DNA of 64,000 nucleotides from Caenorhabditis elegans (GCF_000002985.6 NC_003279.8:1984001-2048000), one strand, 5' to 3'; shown: positions 25,701-33,500, counted from the stretch's first letter. The notes: generated from the sequence alone by a model not told the origin. Made by a program: numbers and translations.

Positions 25701-26479
25701 GTCTTATTTTGGCTTGAATAAAGTTGATCTACAAAAAATGCGGCAGAGTTCTCAACTGATTTGGCATGTTTTTGGGCGAAAAATTCCCGCATTTTTTGTA
25801 GATCAAACCGTAATGGGGCAAAAAAATACCCCATTAATCGGCATAATTCCTCCTTTTCGAACTGGAATCACAGCCAGCTGATAGGCATCTACAATATCTC
25901 GAAGGGTCTCGAAACGCTTTCCTTCGAAAAAGTAGTGAGGTGGGGTGAGTTGGCGGATGCTGAAAAAAATTTGAATTTTAAATTTTTATGTTTAAAAACC
26001 AACGGTAAATGTTTCGGATAGCCGTCTTGATCCAATATCGACAGATAAAATCTCGTCTGGCCAGTTTGCCGAACCAAAAACGCGCCGGGAGATGTGCCCT
26101 GGAATGTTTTGCCGGTTTTTTGCCATTTTTTGCCATTTTTTTTGTAATTTTTCGCAAAAGAAACCTGAAGCAAATGATTGGCATCGTGTTCGTTTAATTC
26201 CCCATGGTACCACACATCGTTTGGCGATATATCAGGCGGTGTTGGGTTCGTGTGAGTCTGCGAAAAAACAATTCCTTTTTTTTAACTTAGGATTTTTTAG
26301 AATATTTTAAACTGTAAATATAATTGATTTTCGATGAAAATAAATAATATAAATGGTATTTTTCTAATTTTTTCTAATTTTTCCTTTTTTTCCTCGATTT
26401 TCACTTGTTTCGCCCTCACTTTTAGAAACAATGGCCCTTCCGTGCTGCTGTTAGGTGTAGTATTCTCGCTTGAGTGCAT
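4723..26479 (-). CDS. gap-3: p120 Ras GTPase-activating protein (RASA1 family)
   Basis: Sixteen exons, phase-consistent, 928 aa: 26420-26479, 26165-26257, 26004-26098, 25830-25959, 24588-24770, 23322-23566, 22130-22304, 17065-17193, 16125-16215, 15953-16041, 13744-13925, 11985-12245, 9294-9521, 7668-7793, 6030-6555, 4723-4896. Seen: SH2 (about 36-118, GAFLVR with R61), SH3 (about 131-187), second SH2 (about 196-290, FLLR with R220), PH (about 400-490), C2-like region (about 490-577), RasGAP (about 660-870). The putative arginine finger is R713 in VFRKDSLA, and LILRVLNPIIF (810-820) matches the GAP FLR motif. This order is unique to the RASA1 family, which stimulates GTP hydrolysis by Ras (LET-60 in worms) at phosphotyrosine sites. 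The start follows an in-frame stop, 16 nt after a splice acceptor. The symbol is given from family knowledge: C. elegans gap-3 is the p120 RasGAP. Confidence 0.85.
5016..5236. repeat. Family B palindrome, copy 1
   Basis: Family B arms carry TATCTCGTAGCGAAAACTAC and GCGTATTG-type blocks and full copies end in ATTACGGGAACACAAAATT. Here the arms meet around 5150. It lies in the last intron of the RasGAP gene. Confidence 0.75.
5356..5768. repeat. Degenerate repeat with GAGTCACCACAAATTTC / GTGGGCGGGGCTTGG
   Basis: Four diverged units of roughly 100 bp, each starting with GTCACCACAA. Several end in TGTGGGCGGGGCTTGG or a variant. Same RasGAP intron as the previous feature. Confidence 0.6.
5755..5932. 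repeat. Palindrome of TTTTTCGACA-type repeats
   Basis: Repeated CATTTTTCGACA motifs read toward a TTGCGATCGAA centre near 5846 and reverse on the other side (TGTCGAAAAATG). Confidence 0.6.
6840..7075. repeat. Intron duplication, copy 1
   Basis: This AT-rich block is repeated about 565 bp away at 7395-7640. Shared landmarks are AATTTTTAGAGATAATTTTT and TTTCTAAAACTTTCCAAAAA. It lies in the intron just upstream of the GAP arginine-finger exon. Confidence 0.6.
7125..7160 (+). repeat. AAAT microsatellite
   Basis: Seven or more AAAT units, within the RasGAP intron. Confidence 0.75.
7395..7640. repeat. Intron duplication, copy 2
   Basis: Direct-repeat partner of 6840-7075, with small indels. Confidence 0.6.
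7815..8475. repeat. GCACATTTTTA minisatellite with higher-order structure
   Basis: Built of 10-13 base units GCACATTTTTA, GCACATTTTTG and GCATATTTTTT. The order of variants repeats about every 140-150 bp (GCATATTTTTT landmarks near 8022, 8160 and 8310). It fills most of the intron between the exons ending at 9294 and starting at 7793. Confidence 0.85.
8905..9245 (+). repeat. AT-rich dispersed repeat, copy 3
   Basis: Same block order as 1-240 and 1680-2160. It ends beside the RasGAP exon at 9294-9521. Confidence 0.6.
9277..9289 (-). other. G13 tract next to a splice donor
   Basis: On the coding strand the intron starts GTAC followed by 13 G. The tract begins four bases after the 5' splice site of the exon 9294-9521. 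Confidence 0.9.
9535..9640 (+). repeat. Family L arm (CGAATATCATAATAAAAC end)
   Basis: The CCGAATATCATAATAAAACA stretch and the following AT-rich block resemble one arm of the inverted repeat at 29556-29882. Confidence 0.45.
9651..10524. mobile_element. Family D palindromic MITE, copy 1, with nested insertion
   Basis: The ends are TTTAAA-GGTGGTGTAGTCGAA and its complement. The arms share GACCGACTTGTCAAGCGGCT and the centre repeats CGATGGACGGCGAGATTT in both directions. The right arm is interrupted at 10188-10491. It lies in a RasGAP intron. Confidence 0.8.
10188..10491. mobile_element. Nested 304-bp TA-flanked element
   Basis: Terminal inverted repeats CCGTATATCCTCTATTAGT and ACTAATAGAGAATATACGG are flanked by TA at 10186-10187 and 10492-10493. 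The other copies of family D lack this insert at the same position. TA flanks fit a Tc1/mariner-type non-autonomous element; there is no coding capacity. Confidence 0.7.
10530..11960. other. Very AT-rich intron sequence
   Basis: Homopolymer-rich DNA with repeated short motifs such as ACTTTTTTCCAGCA and its complement (10938, 11508, 11780), suggesting an old, decayed palindromic repeat. No exon fits the reading frame here. Confidence 0.4.
12341..12379. repeat. Short hairpin flanking family E
   Basis: AAAGAAACAGTATCCTC is followed by GAGGATACTATTTCTTT with a two-base loop. The same sequence recurs at the other side of family E (12980-13000). Confidence 0.6.
12381..12979. mobile_element. Family E palindromic MITE, copy 1
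   Basis: The ends are TTTAAAAGTGGAGC / TACTCCACCTTTAAA. The arms contain CCAAATTCCGTAATAAGACG and TTTTTTCCAGAACTTCAAAC. The centre near 12690 has inverted CGATCGAAAAAGCAT blocks. Confidence 0.75.
13000..13740. other. AT-rich intron without recognisable features
   Basis: No splice-compatible exon or clear repeat was seen between family E and the PH-domain exon. Confidence 0.4.
14047..15637 (+). mobile_element. Tc3-like DNA transposon
   Basis: A 1591-bp element flanked by TA (14045-14046, 15638-15639). The outer inverted repeat starts CAGTGCTCCACATAATGATA. A second site, CCACAAAATGATACGGCCAC, lies about 190 bp inside the left end, with a similar one inside the right end, like the two transposase-binding sites of Tc3 ends. 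It lies opposite in orientation to the RasGAP gene, in the intron between 13925 and 15953. Confidence 0.9.
14344..15378 (+). pseudogene. Tc3A-like transposase, two in-frame TGA codons
   Basis: Two exons, 14344-14760 and 14806-15378, with a 45-base intron. They would encode 329 residues, the length I recall for Tc3A. The N-terminus MGRGITLTDYEK and the C-terminus RTNGHPVDY resemble Tc3A, with a bipartite HTH DNA-binding part and then a DDE domain. The catalytic residues are visible: D in IIFSDEKKF, D in YQQDGAPC and E in INIIENVWG, giving DD34E spacing. TGA stops at 14866-14868 (where Tc3A has Trp in YYW) and 15007-15009 break the frame. No frameshift was seen, so this is a recently inactivated copy. 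Confidence 0.85.
15701..15842. repeat. Family E fragment
   Basis: A single arm with ACCAAATTCCGTAATGAGAC and TTCTCAAAAAAAGTTATGG, located just right of the Tc3-like element. Confidence 0.65.
16346..16708. repeat. Family D MITE, copy 2 (left end lost)
   Basis: The arms contain GACCGACTTGTCAAGCGGCT and its complement. The left GGTGGTGTAG end and the central CGATGGACGG loop are missing. The right end is ACTCCACCTTT. Confidence 0.75.
17273..17498. repeat. Family B palindrome, copy 2
   Basis: Starts ATTATTACGGGAACACTAAA and ends in a decayed complement. The arms meet around TTTACGGGAATCATTTATTA. Confidence 0.75.
17530..17868. repeat. Single-arm fragment of a TTTAAAGGTGG-type element
   Basis: Contains the ACCAGGTCTCGACACGAACC block and ends CTCTACACCACCTTTAA. 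Only one arm of the former palindrome is recognisable. Confidence 0.45.
17940..18065. repeat. Short TTCCGGCAAT satellite
   Basis: Degenerate repeats of AATTCCGGCAAT, like the longer tracts at 36290-36778 and 43385-43760. Confidence 0.55.
18186..19520. mobile_element. Composite of two nested palindromes (G1 with G2 inside)
   Basis: G1 outer arms: AAAACTGTCACATCAAATTT on the left and its complement at 19475-19500. The inner arms run CCAGCCAAGCCCGCG to CGCGGGCTTGGCTGG around a centre near 18465. The right arm is split by G2 (18703-19474). G1 is GC-richer than its surroundings. It lies in the 4.9-kb RasGAP intron. Confidence 0.75.
18703..19474. mobile_element. G2: 772-bp palindromic element with GGAT duplication
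   Basis: The termini are CACTGCAACTTTTTCCTCAC and its complement. GGAT at 18699-18702 and 19475-19478 is a 4-base target duplication; removing G2 restores G1's arm exactly. Each arm holds a splice-acceptor-like TTTTTTGCAG followed directly by ATGGCAAAACGATTTCC (left arm 18878), an exon-like start MAKRFPSQKKCIQW of unknown origin. Confidence 0.75.
19540..20378. other. AT-rich intron DNA
   Basis: Two paralogous stretches (19575-19700 and 19770-19880) share CTGCATTTTCACTTCAAAAA and TTTTTTCGGAAAAAA. No exon fits. Confidence 0.4.
20380..20949. mobile_element. Family D palindromic MITE, copy 3 (most complete)
   Basis: Left end ATTAAAGGTGGTGTAGTCGA and right end TTAACCACCTTTAAA. The arms carry GACCGACTTGTCAAGCGGCT. 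The centre carries two opposed CGATGGACGGCGAGATT blocks. It supplies the uninterrupted comparison for copy 1. Confidence 0.85.
21004..21190. repeat. Family J fragment (CAAGGGTGTC end)
   Basis: Starts TCAAGGGTGTCATTTTTCGA and continues with CGATTTTC-type repeats, like the bounded element at 56694-57002. Confidence 0.5.
21201..21391 (+). repeat. Family A MITE, copy 3
   Basis: Full length, from CACGTGGTGTCAGAGTGTC to GGCCCCACGTG. Confidence 0.85.
21658..21732 (-). CDS. gap-3: Candidate alternative first coding exon of the RasGAP gene
   Basis: Minus-strand ATG followed by 25 open codons, MNRRSFPPPPHQAPQRSFS then MVLMKF, ending phase 0 at an ideal donor TTT|GTGAGT. Splicing to the exon starting at 17193 would stay in frame and give a short protein with PH, C2 and GAP parts but no SH2/SH3. 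There is no splice acceptor just upstream, so it would need its own promoter. Alternative: chance ORF. No transcript evidence is available. Confidence 0.45.
21948..22098 (+). repeat. Family A MITE, copy 4 (short)
   Basis: Left end truncated to GTGGCTTGATGTACGTTGAT; right end GGCACCACGTGG intact. Confidence 0.8.
22318..22870. repeat. TTCTAGGCCA-type scattered repeat, first cluster
   Basis: Recurring TTTCTAGGCCAC motifs at irregular distance, here around a family A copy. Larger clusters lie at 33240-33500, 35730-36040, 38860-40200 and 41170-42050. Confidence 0.55.
22387..22553 (-). repeat. Family A MITE, copy 5
   Basis: Reversed copy ending GACACCACGTGG, with a 15-30 bp deletion around the TGACGTCA core. 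Confidence 0.8.
22903..23091 (-). repeat. Family A MITE, copy 6
   Basis: Full-length reversed copy, starting CACGTGGTGCCAGGGGCTGT. Confidence 0.85.
23139..23310 (+). repeat. Family A MITE, copy 7, adjoining an exon
   Basis: Starts CACGTGGTGTCAGATTGTC. The right end is lost after CCGTAATGCGCC, leaving only about 11 bases before the donor of the RasGAP exon 23322-23566. Confidence 0.8.
23594..23767 (+). repeat. Family A MITE, copy 8
   Basis: Starts with a mutated CACGCGGTGTTGTAGAGTGT and ends GACACCACGTG. It lies about 27 bases upstream of the same RasGAP exon, so that exon is framed by two copies. Confidence 0.8.
24034..24421. repeat. Family B palindrome, copy 3
   Basis: Complete copy with both ATTACGGGAACACAAAATT ends and a central AAATTTTAAAAGAAAAC inverted pair. 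Confidence 0.85.
24808..24941 (-). repeat. Family A MITE, copy 9 (deleted)
   Basis: Reversed copy from GGGGTGCCAGCGACTGTCC to GAGACCACGTGG; the TGACGTCA core is missing. It starts about 40 bases upstream of the SH3 exon. Confidence 0.8.
25102..25494. repeat. Family B palindrome, copy 4
   Basis: Starts TATTACGGGAAGACTAAATT. The arms match copy 3, including its central AAATTTTAAAAGAAAAC pair. Confidence 0.8.
25685..25819 (+). repeat. Family A MITE, copy 10, adjoining an exon
   Basis: Starts CACGTGGTGTCAGAGTGTC, with internal deletion. Its right side ends at CCGTAATGGGGC, about 10 bases from the donor of the RasGAP exon 25830-25959. Confidence 0.8.
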
Positions 26480-26489
26480 AACTTTTCAT
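26451..26489 (-). other. Upstream ORF overlapping the RasGAP start codon
   Basis: ATG at 26489 opens 12 codons in a different frame and stops after the main ATG at 26479. It lies only 6 bases after the acceptor CATTTTTCAG, so any mature mRNA beginning there carries it. It could lower initiation at the main start. Confidence 0.5.
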
Positions 26490-26495
26490 TTGCAC

Positions 26496-26505
26496 CTGAA
26501 AAATG
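26496..26505 (-). promoter_or_regulatory. Splice acceptor before the RasGAP start, possible SL trans-splice site
   Basis: CATTTTTCAG on the minus strand precedes a 16-base leader. It could take a spliced leader or join a 5' non-coding exon further right, for example in 27200-27480. Confidence 0.4.
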
Positions 26506-26509
26506 CCAA

Positions 26510-27180
26510 AAAATTATTGATTTTCATCAAAAAACAGGAAAACAAATTCAAAAAAATGCGAAAAATCGGACGGGTACGCAATTTTGCGTGACGGTGTACG
26601 TACTGGGGAAATGGAGGGAAATTTGAATTTTAATTAATTTTCGATGATTTTCGATGAAAAAACCTGATTTTCAGGTAGAAAATTAGAGTTTTAAACCAAA
26701 ATTTTGTTTGGAAATTCGAAAATTTGCGCTGGAAGCTAAAAAAAAACAATATTTAATTGTCTTGGCCTGATTTTGGAATGTGAATTCCATAGATATCAAC
26801 TCCGCAAATGTTTTTTTTTTCTTATTTTTATCGTTTTCAGCTAATTAGAAAACTTTTTTTTTAATTTTAGGTGAAAAAATGCAAAGTTTCATCGAAAAGT
26901 ACTAGAAAATGTTTAAAAAATACAAAATCCGGAGGAGGCAGTGGAAAGTGAACTCCGTAGATTTCAACTCCGTGGGATTAATCCCAGTTTTGCTAATTTT
27001 CAGTCTATTTTTTAAATTTTTAATTTGAAAACAAAACGTTTTTTTTAATTCCTTTTTAAAAAACCCATCGAAATGGAAAAAAAACCCGGGGAAGGCAGTG
27101 GAATTTGAATTTGGTAGATTTCAACTCCGTGGAATCAAGCTTGAACAATTTCAATAAAAATTCAAAGTTTCCTCAAAAAA
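26510..27180. other. Upstream region of the RasGAP gene
   Basis: Three similar stretches (about 26770, 26935, 27090) carry variants of GAATTCCATAGATATCAACTC and AACTCCGTGGGATTAATCC, a local degenerate direct repeat of unknown role. Confidence 0.45.
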
Positions 27181-27284
27181 AAAGGTGGTAAACGGTAGGA
27201 AATAGGTTGTGAATAAAGTGATAAAAGTTGAAGAAAAGAAATCGAAAGAGAAGGGGGGAGAAAAGGACGCATATTATTACACCC

Positions 27285-27440
27285 ACGCAGTCTTCTTCTT
27301 CTTCTTTCTCACAATATACACACACACACACAGACACCAGATCACTTTTCTGTGTGTGTGTATATGTGTCTGCGTCTCTACCACGAATCACTGTCTCTCT
27401 CTCGGTTTTCTGTGTCTCTTGTACAGCGAGAGAGAGAGCA
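27285..27440 (-). promoter_or_regulatory. CT/CA/GA-rich tract, candidate promoter region
   Basis: TTCTTCTTCTT, CACACACACA, TGTGTGTG and GAGAGAGAGAG runs lie 0.9 kb upstream of the RasGAP start. Such tracts are common near C. elegans promoters. Alternative: simple low-complexity DNA. Confidence 0.3.
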
Positions 27441-27673
27441 CCGGAAGTTCGGATGATGGACCATTTGTGAAAGTGGGAAATGGAGGACGGAGAACACGGA
27501 AAGTTTTGGAATTTATTCAAATATTTTGGGTAATACCTAAAAATAAAGAATTTTCGTGAAAAAAATTGTCGTTGTGATAACAGATAACACAGTGATAACA
27601 AGACATGTGATTAAAAATTATGTTTTTTTTTTGAAAATTTTATTTTTTACAGCTGGAAAAGTTTAAACGTGTA

Positions 27674-27867
27674 CACGTGGTGTCAGAGTGTCTCTTATTT
27701 CGGTTTGATCTACGTTGATCTACAAAAAATGCGGGAGAAGAGACGCATAGTTTTCAACTGATTTTGCATGGTTAAGAACGTGCTGACGTCACATTTTTTT
27801 GGGCGAAAAATTCCCGCATTTTTTGTAGATCAAACCGTATTGGGACAGCCCCTGGCACTACTTGCGT
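27674..27867 (+). repeat. Family A MITE, copy 11
   Basis: Near full length; right end mutated to GGCACTACTTGCGTG. Confidence 0.8.
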
Positions 27868-28011
27868 GTGGAGACAGCGCCAAAACACCACATGGTGTAT
27901 TGGCTGCGCCTACTTTTTCAATGAAATTTTACATTTTTAGAGCAGTTTTGCCGTAAAATTCAGCTGTTTTTTATTGTTTGAAGAAAAAAAGGAAAATTAA
28001 TGGGACAAGTA

Positions 28012-28330
28012 CCAGCTCCTGCTCCTCCGGGCTTCTTCTTTTTTTCTTTTTTTTTGCCAATTATTATTACTCGGAGGAAGTTTTTTTTTTTTTTTTTGTT
28101 GCAATATTTTTTTTTCTAAAAGAATTTTAATTTTAAATTCTTATAACCGGTTATATAACCTAAAATTCAAAAATTGAGAAATTTTTTTAAATTTTGAAGT
28201 TTACCGCCCTCAAAGGATATTTGAATTGTTTTAAATTTTTCGTTTTTTTTTTGAAACAAAAAATTTTGAAAAAAAAAATTGAATAAAAATTCACGGATTT
28301 CTGGCTTCCCTCATATATTGAAATAAAAGA
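28012..28330 (+). repeat. Recent duplicated block, copy 1
   Basis: From CCAGCTCCTGCTCCTCCGGG through AACCGGTTATATAACC into family C. Reads essentially the same as 37466-37785, including the long T runs. Confidence 0.85.
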
Positions 28331-28532
28331 GTTTTTGCCGAACTAGGCCATCTTGGCTCTACCATACCTGGGGTAGATTTACGGCGCGTTGCGTGTCGCG
28401 TCGCGGCTCGATTTTAGTTGTAAAACTAAATGTATTTGTCCGTGTGGAGTACACGACTTTCCCACGCGTTATCCGGCAGGCGGTTGTCAATGGAGCGCGA
28501 AAAGTTCAACGAGGAAGACCAGAACTCCGTGG
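28292..28532 (-). repeat. Family C element, copy 1
   Basis: Family C is about 235 bp. One end reads CACGGATTTCTGGCTTCCCT and the other AGGAAGGCCAGAACCCCGTG. The core has CGCGTTGCGTGTCGCGTCGC, and near it GTGTGGAGTACACGAC. No ORF or target duplication is obvious. Confidence 0.8.
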
Positions 28533-28891
28533 AAAATTTTTTGGTAATTTAGTAATATAATTTTCAAAATAATTGTTATACTAAAAATTTGGCTCGGTGT
28601 TCAACTTTTTCAAAAAACAAAAAAAAATGCCGCGAAATTCTATGTATTCAGTTTTACAAAATTTTGCGCGTCAATTATGGTATTTAGACTCCGCCCACTT
28701 TCACAAGAAAATTAGGGTACTTAAAATTCGAATTCCTCAAATTTTTCAAATTAATATTTAAATATGGTTGGAAAAATTAACGACTTCCTGAAAATTCCGC
28801 CAAAATGAAGTTTTTTTTTGGAATTTCGCGCGTTAATTATGGTGTATTGTCTCGAGGATAAGCCCTTACTTAAAATTGAATTTTTAATTTT

Positions 28892-29080
28892 CACGTGGTG
28901 TGGGAGTGTCTCATTTCGGCTTGATCTACGTAGATCTACACAAAATGCGGGAGAAGAGACGCAGAGTTCTCAGCTGATTTTTTATGGTTAAGAACGTGCT
29001 GACGTCACATTTTTTTGGGCGAAAAATTACCGCTTTTTTTGTAGATCAAACCGTAATGGGGCAGCCCCTGGCACCACGTG
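28892..29080 (+). repeat. Family A MITE, copy 12
   Basis: Full length, both CACGTG ends present. Confidence 0.85.
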
Positions 29081-29089
29081 ATTCTCTGA

Positions 29090-29550
29090 TGTTTCTAAAT
29101 GCTTAAATAAGAAAAAAAGACTACAAATAAGTAAAGCAAGTAACTTGTGCAATAATCTCTGCGTCTCCTCCATTTTTGGTCCCCCCATTTATTTTTTTCT
29201 GCTTCAAAAAGATGACTTCCTCCTATTGCAAAAAAAGGGCAAAAAGAGTGAAAAAAAACCAAAGAAAATCTCATACATAATCGATGCTTTCTCCAAGTTT
29301 TTCCCTTTTTTTTCTAAATCAGGGAGCATTTTTCTTCTAGCGGAGTTGTTGAGCTCCCCCCGAAAGTTAATTTGTAACTGAATTGCTAATATGCCTCAGG
29401 TGCAATGTTTCACACTTTTACCTTTTATTATGTGTTTGGTATTTTCACGTACGCAGCTGTATGTGTTTTGGAACTAGTGGACACTTTTTTGAACTAAACA
29501 AACGATATTTGAAAAAATAATTTAAAAATGGAGTATTTAGCGCCGTTTTA
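29090..29550. other. Intergenic DNA without recognised features
   Basis: Short T-rich ORFs only; none shows domain-like composition or splice-consistent partners. Confidence 0.4.
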
Positions 29551-29555
29551 AAAAT

Positions 29556-29882
29556 AACTCATGTGGTGCCAAAATGAACGAATATCATAATAAAACTTTT
29601 CAAACAAATTTTTTAAAATTTTTTATTTCCTGTCAAAAAGTGCCAATTACTCAGTTTTTGCCACTCATAGTTTTGGAAAACGAACAAAAATTTTTTTTTT
29701 CATTTTCTTACATTTTTTGTACTGCAATTTTTTTAAAATTATTTGTATTAAACAATGTAGAGGATTTCCTTAAAATCTCATATTTTTCAAAATTTTGGCG
29801 ATTTGCCAAAACTTTGACCGGAAATTACTAAAATTCTTAATTTTTTTTGGAGTGTTTTATTATGATATTCGGAAGTTTTTGA
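29556..29882. repeat. Family L inverted repeat
   Basis: The ends CGAATATCATAATAAAAC and GTTTTATTATGATATTCG are complementary. The interior has CAAAAAGTGCCAATTACTCA, which recurs near 10640 (inverted) and 44990. The ends resemble the CCGAATATCATGATAAAAAA stretch of family H. Confidence 0.5.
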
Positions 29883-30245
29883 TTATTGTAAGTGTATTTA
29901 CGTATAGTGTAGACAAAAATAAGAAAAAATGAAGAAAAAATCACGCCATCTTTAAGAATTTTGTTTATCAACATGATAAACGTTACATTTATATTTTCGC
30001 TACAATTTAAACTATTCGAAAAAAAATTTCGAATTTTTTGAATTTTGTCAGCACTTAATTTTTCAGCATCGATAATCCAGACATATTTCTCAAACACAAC
30101 AAGTTTTTAGAAAATGATAACAGTTTTGCGCGTCAATTTTTCAGATTTTTCCCAGGTATACACAATTTTTTTTTAAATATGAAAAAATAATTTTCCCTCT
30201 GAAATCAATAAGAAAAACCTAATTTTTGTATTTTTAAACTAATTA

Positions 30246-30536
30246 TATTACGCGAACAATAAAATTCTGAGAATGCGTATTGCGCATCATATTTGACGCG
30301 CAAAATATCTCGTAGCGAAAACTACAGTAATTCATTAAATGACTACTGTAGGTCGATTTACGAGCTCGATTTTTGAAATTAATTAAAATAATTTATTTAT
30401 CGATAGAGTTTTCGAAAATAGTGACCGTAAATCGACCTACAGTAATCATTTAAAGAATTACTGTAGTTTTCGAGATATTTTGCGCGTCAAATATGTTGTA
30501 CAGTACGCATTCTCAAAATTTTGTGCTCCCGTAATA
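30246..30536. repeat. Family B palindrome, copy 5
   Basis: Arms with GCGTATTGCGCATCATATTT and complement; ends ATTACGCGAACAATAAAATT / TTGTGCTCCCGTAAT. Confidence 0.8.
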
Positions 30537-30869
30537 GAAAATCTTTTAAAAAAAAGTCCATCATGGTACTGGAGAATTTTGCGCGTTTCCCCGATTTTTC
30601 TGAAAAATTTTTTAAATTTTTGAAATTTTTTTTTTTGAAATTAAACAGCTTGTAAAGAGGAATATCCAAAATCCAAAAAGTTCATTCTAACAAAGTATAT
30701 AATATTAGTCATTGGCTAGACATATGATGATATCTCTGAGTTTTCCAATTAAAAGTGCAAATTTTCTAAAAATAGTCAGAGCCGTCTGTGCGTATACACT
30801 AACTTATGAGAATACACTGAGAAATTCTTATTAAAAGATTTTTTTTTGGTCTCGCCGCGTTTTTTTTAA

Positions 30870-31395
30870 AGTAAAGCGGAATTTGCCGAAGTTTTGCCGA
30901 AGTTTTGCCGATCTTTTGTTGAACTTTCGCCGAACTTTTGCCGAACTCTTGCCGAAGTTTTGCCGAAGTTTTGCCGAAGTTTTGCCGAACTTTCACCAAC
31001 CTTTCGTCAAAATTCGCCAAACTTTCGTCAAAATTCGCCAAACTTTTGCCAAATTTTCGCCGAACTTTTGCCGAACTTTTGCCAAACTTTTGCCCAATTT
31101 TCGCCAAACTTTTGCCGAACTTTCACCAAAATGTCGCCAAAATTTCGTCGAACTTTTGAAAATAAAAAAAATGGTCTGAACACTAAACTTGTAGCAAAAT
31201 CTAGGTGAACGGATGTGGCCATATTTCCCGAATTCGCCGAAAATTTGCCGGAAGTTTGCCGGAAATTTGCCGAAAAGTTGCCGAAAAGTTGCCAAGAATT
31301 TGCCAAAAATTTTGAAAAAAAAATTGCCGAAAATTTGCCAAATTTGCCGTTCGCCAAAAATTTCGGCTCGCCGCCCATCCCTGCTACCAACCGAA
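30870..31395. repeat. GCCGAACTTTT satellite
   Basis: About 40 degenerate 9-12 base units of TTGCCGAACTTT and TTCGCCAAACTT, ending CGCCGCCCATCCCTG, which looks like a family I terminus. It yields FAELLPKF-type ORFs in several frames, which are artefacts. Confidence 0.75.
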
Positions 31396-31637
31396 AAAAC
31401 CCAATTTTTCGGCTGTCAGCTGGCAAATCCTTAATGGAAATTCTTTGAATTAAAATTTCAATTTTCTGAGAGAGCACCTGCCTCCTAACACCTTCTTCAT
31501 CCCCCACAGCTTATCCCACTTCTGCCACACACCAACCTTCATCCCTTTACACCGCCCATTTCGTAATTTCATATAAAATATTCTAAAAAGCTTAAGCTTT
31601 TTGGTCCGACGTGACCGTGAGTTTTCTCGGCTATAAA

Positions 31638-31710
31638 CCAGGGGTGGGCGGAAAACAACTTTTCCGGCAAAACGGCAAATTGCCGGAATTAAAAATTTCC
31701 GGCAATTTTC
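31638..31710 (+). repeat. Family I terminus
   Basis: Starts CCAGGGGTGGGCGGAAAACA and continues with CGGCAAATTGCCGGAATT. The matching right end was not identified. Confidence 0.5.
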
Positions 31711-31714
31711 TCAT

Positions 31715-32135
31715 TATTTGCGAAATTTTTATATATTTTTTCATTATTTTCCCAACTGCAACAAATTCTTTGTTAGTCTCATTTTCTTTTTTTTTCCCGT
31801 CAGACAGAGATAATCTCAGCAAAAATGAAAAATGAAGATTACGAGAAAATAGCAATTCTCGTCTTTTTTTTTTCTTGGCAATATATCTTTCTATGTCATC
31901 AAATAATAGAAGATTTAACTCTATTTTTATTTTAAAATGGGACTGAATTTTAAAAAAAATTGGTCTCCCCATCAATTTTTGAACCTAGTTTTTAGGCATT
32001 TTTTTTTAATCTGTGATGTTTTTTTTATAATAAAAATTTTAAATAGATTTTTTTCTCAGTTATTTTTGTTATTTTTCAACTAAATTTTTTAAAAATAGAC
32101 TTAAAATATTGATAGGGAAAATTGGAAAAAAAAGG
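31715..32135. other. AT-rich intergenic DNA
   Basis: No supported feature apart from T and A runs. Confidence 0.35.
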
Positions 32136-32139
32136 CAAA

Positions 32140-32600
32140 TTTGCCGATTTTGGCAAATTTACCGAATTTGTCGAGTTTGCCGAGTTTTTTTCCAGTTATT
32201 TTTGTGTTATTTTTCAACTAAACTTTGAAAAAATAGACTCCAAATATTGATAGAAAAAATTGGAAAAAAAGGCAAACTTGCCGAATTTGCAAATTTGCCG
32301 AGTTTGTCGAGTTTGGCAAATTTGCCGAATTTGCCGAATTTTTCAAATTTGTCGAGTCGGGCAAACTTGCCGAATTTGCAGAGCTCGGCAAATTTGTCGG
32401 TTTTACCGGATTTGCCCGATTTGCCGAGTTTAGCTAATTTGCCGAATTAGGTAACTTTGCCGAGTTTGGCAAATTTGCTAAATTTTCCAAATTTTCCGAG
32501 ATTGCCAAATTTTCCGACTTTTTCAAATTTTTCGAGTTGGGCAAACTTGCCGAATTTGCCAAGCTCGGCAAATTTTAAGATTTGTCGCACACCCCTGATT
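32140..32600. repeat. TTGCCGAGTTTGGCAAA satellite
   Basis: Degenerate TTTGCCGAATTTG and GAGTTTGGCAAA units end at CGCACACCCCTG, a family I-like terminus. The preceding AT-rich segment is itself partly duplicated (32055-32120 and 32196-32270). Confidence 0.7.
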
Positions 32601-32898
32601 TAGACTTGCTTCATGGCCTAGAAATCCAACACTCGGCCACCTGGATGTTATTTCGATTGTCGACTTCAAAAAGGCCTTGTTATTTCAAAATACTTCATAC
32701 TGAGATCTTTAGTAGTATTAGTATTATTATTACGTAAATATTCACCCTCTTCAGTCAAATGCGTCATCTATCCCCCTTTTCATTTTTCCCATGTGAGTGT
32801 CTATTTTCTCACATTGACCAGGATGGAGAAAGATACATTTTTATTTCGAAATGCGTAATTGTTATTATGTGTCTCTGTAGTCCCCATACCACGGGGCC

Positions 32899-33084
32899 CA
32901 CGTGGTGTCAGAGTGTCTCATTTCGGCTTGATCTTCGTAGATCTACAAAAAAAGCGGGAGAAGAGACGCAGGGTTATCAACTGATTTCGCTTGGTTAAGA
33001 GAGTGCTGACGTCACATAGTTTTTGGGCGAAAAATTCCCGCATTTTTGTAGATCAAACCGTAATGAGGCAGCTTGGCACCACAC
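32899..33084 (+). repeat. Family A MITE, copy 13
   Basis: Left end intact CACGTGGTGTCAGAGTGTC; right end decayed to GGCACCACAC. Confidence 0.8.
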
Positions 33085-33239
33085 AATTTCTAATTTTTGA
33101 GTTAAAAAAAACTAGACCGTCTGTTTCTGTTTCTAAAAAAAATCGATTTTTTAGTTTTCACTTTCAGATTTTTTTGGAAAGTTTTTGGCCAGAGTTGTGA
33201 TATTTCTAAAACATGAAAATTATAAAAATTATACGCTCT

Positions 33240-33500
33240 AAGCCAAATTTCTAGGCCATAAACAAACTAGGCCAGATTGTAAATTTCAAGGCTTGAAAAA
33301 CTATAGACCATGAAAATTCTAGGCCGTGGAAAACCTAGGCTCTGGAAAATATAGCCCATTTAAAACGAACCCAAAAAAAATTTCTAGACCATTAAAAAAT
33401 TTCAAAACTTAGGACACTGACAATCTAAGATATAAAAAATTAAGCCATTCAATTTCTAGGCCATTAAAAATCTAGGCCATTAAAAATCTAGGCCACTGAG
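33240..33500. repeat. TTCTAGGCCA-type repeats
   Basis: About ten irregular AATTTCTAGGCCATTAAAA motifs. Confidence 0.6.

Noticed and set aside
27371..27461. Extra N-terminal RasGAP coding exon starting MVHHPNFRCS
   Set aside because: The frame stops soon and has no good donor; the coding start at 26479 follows an in-frame stop, so this could at most be untranslated.
30799..31507. Repetitive FAELLPKF / KFGKSSAK ORFs
   Set aside because: Artefacts of the GCCGAACTTTT satellite on both strands.
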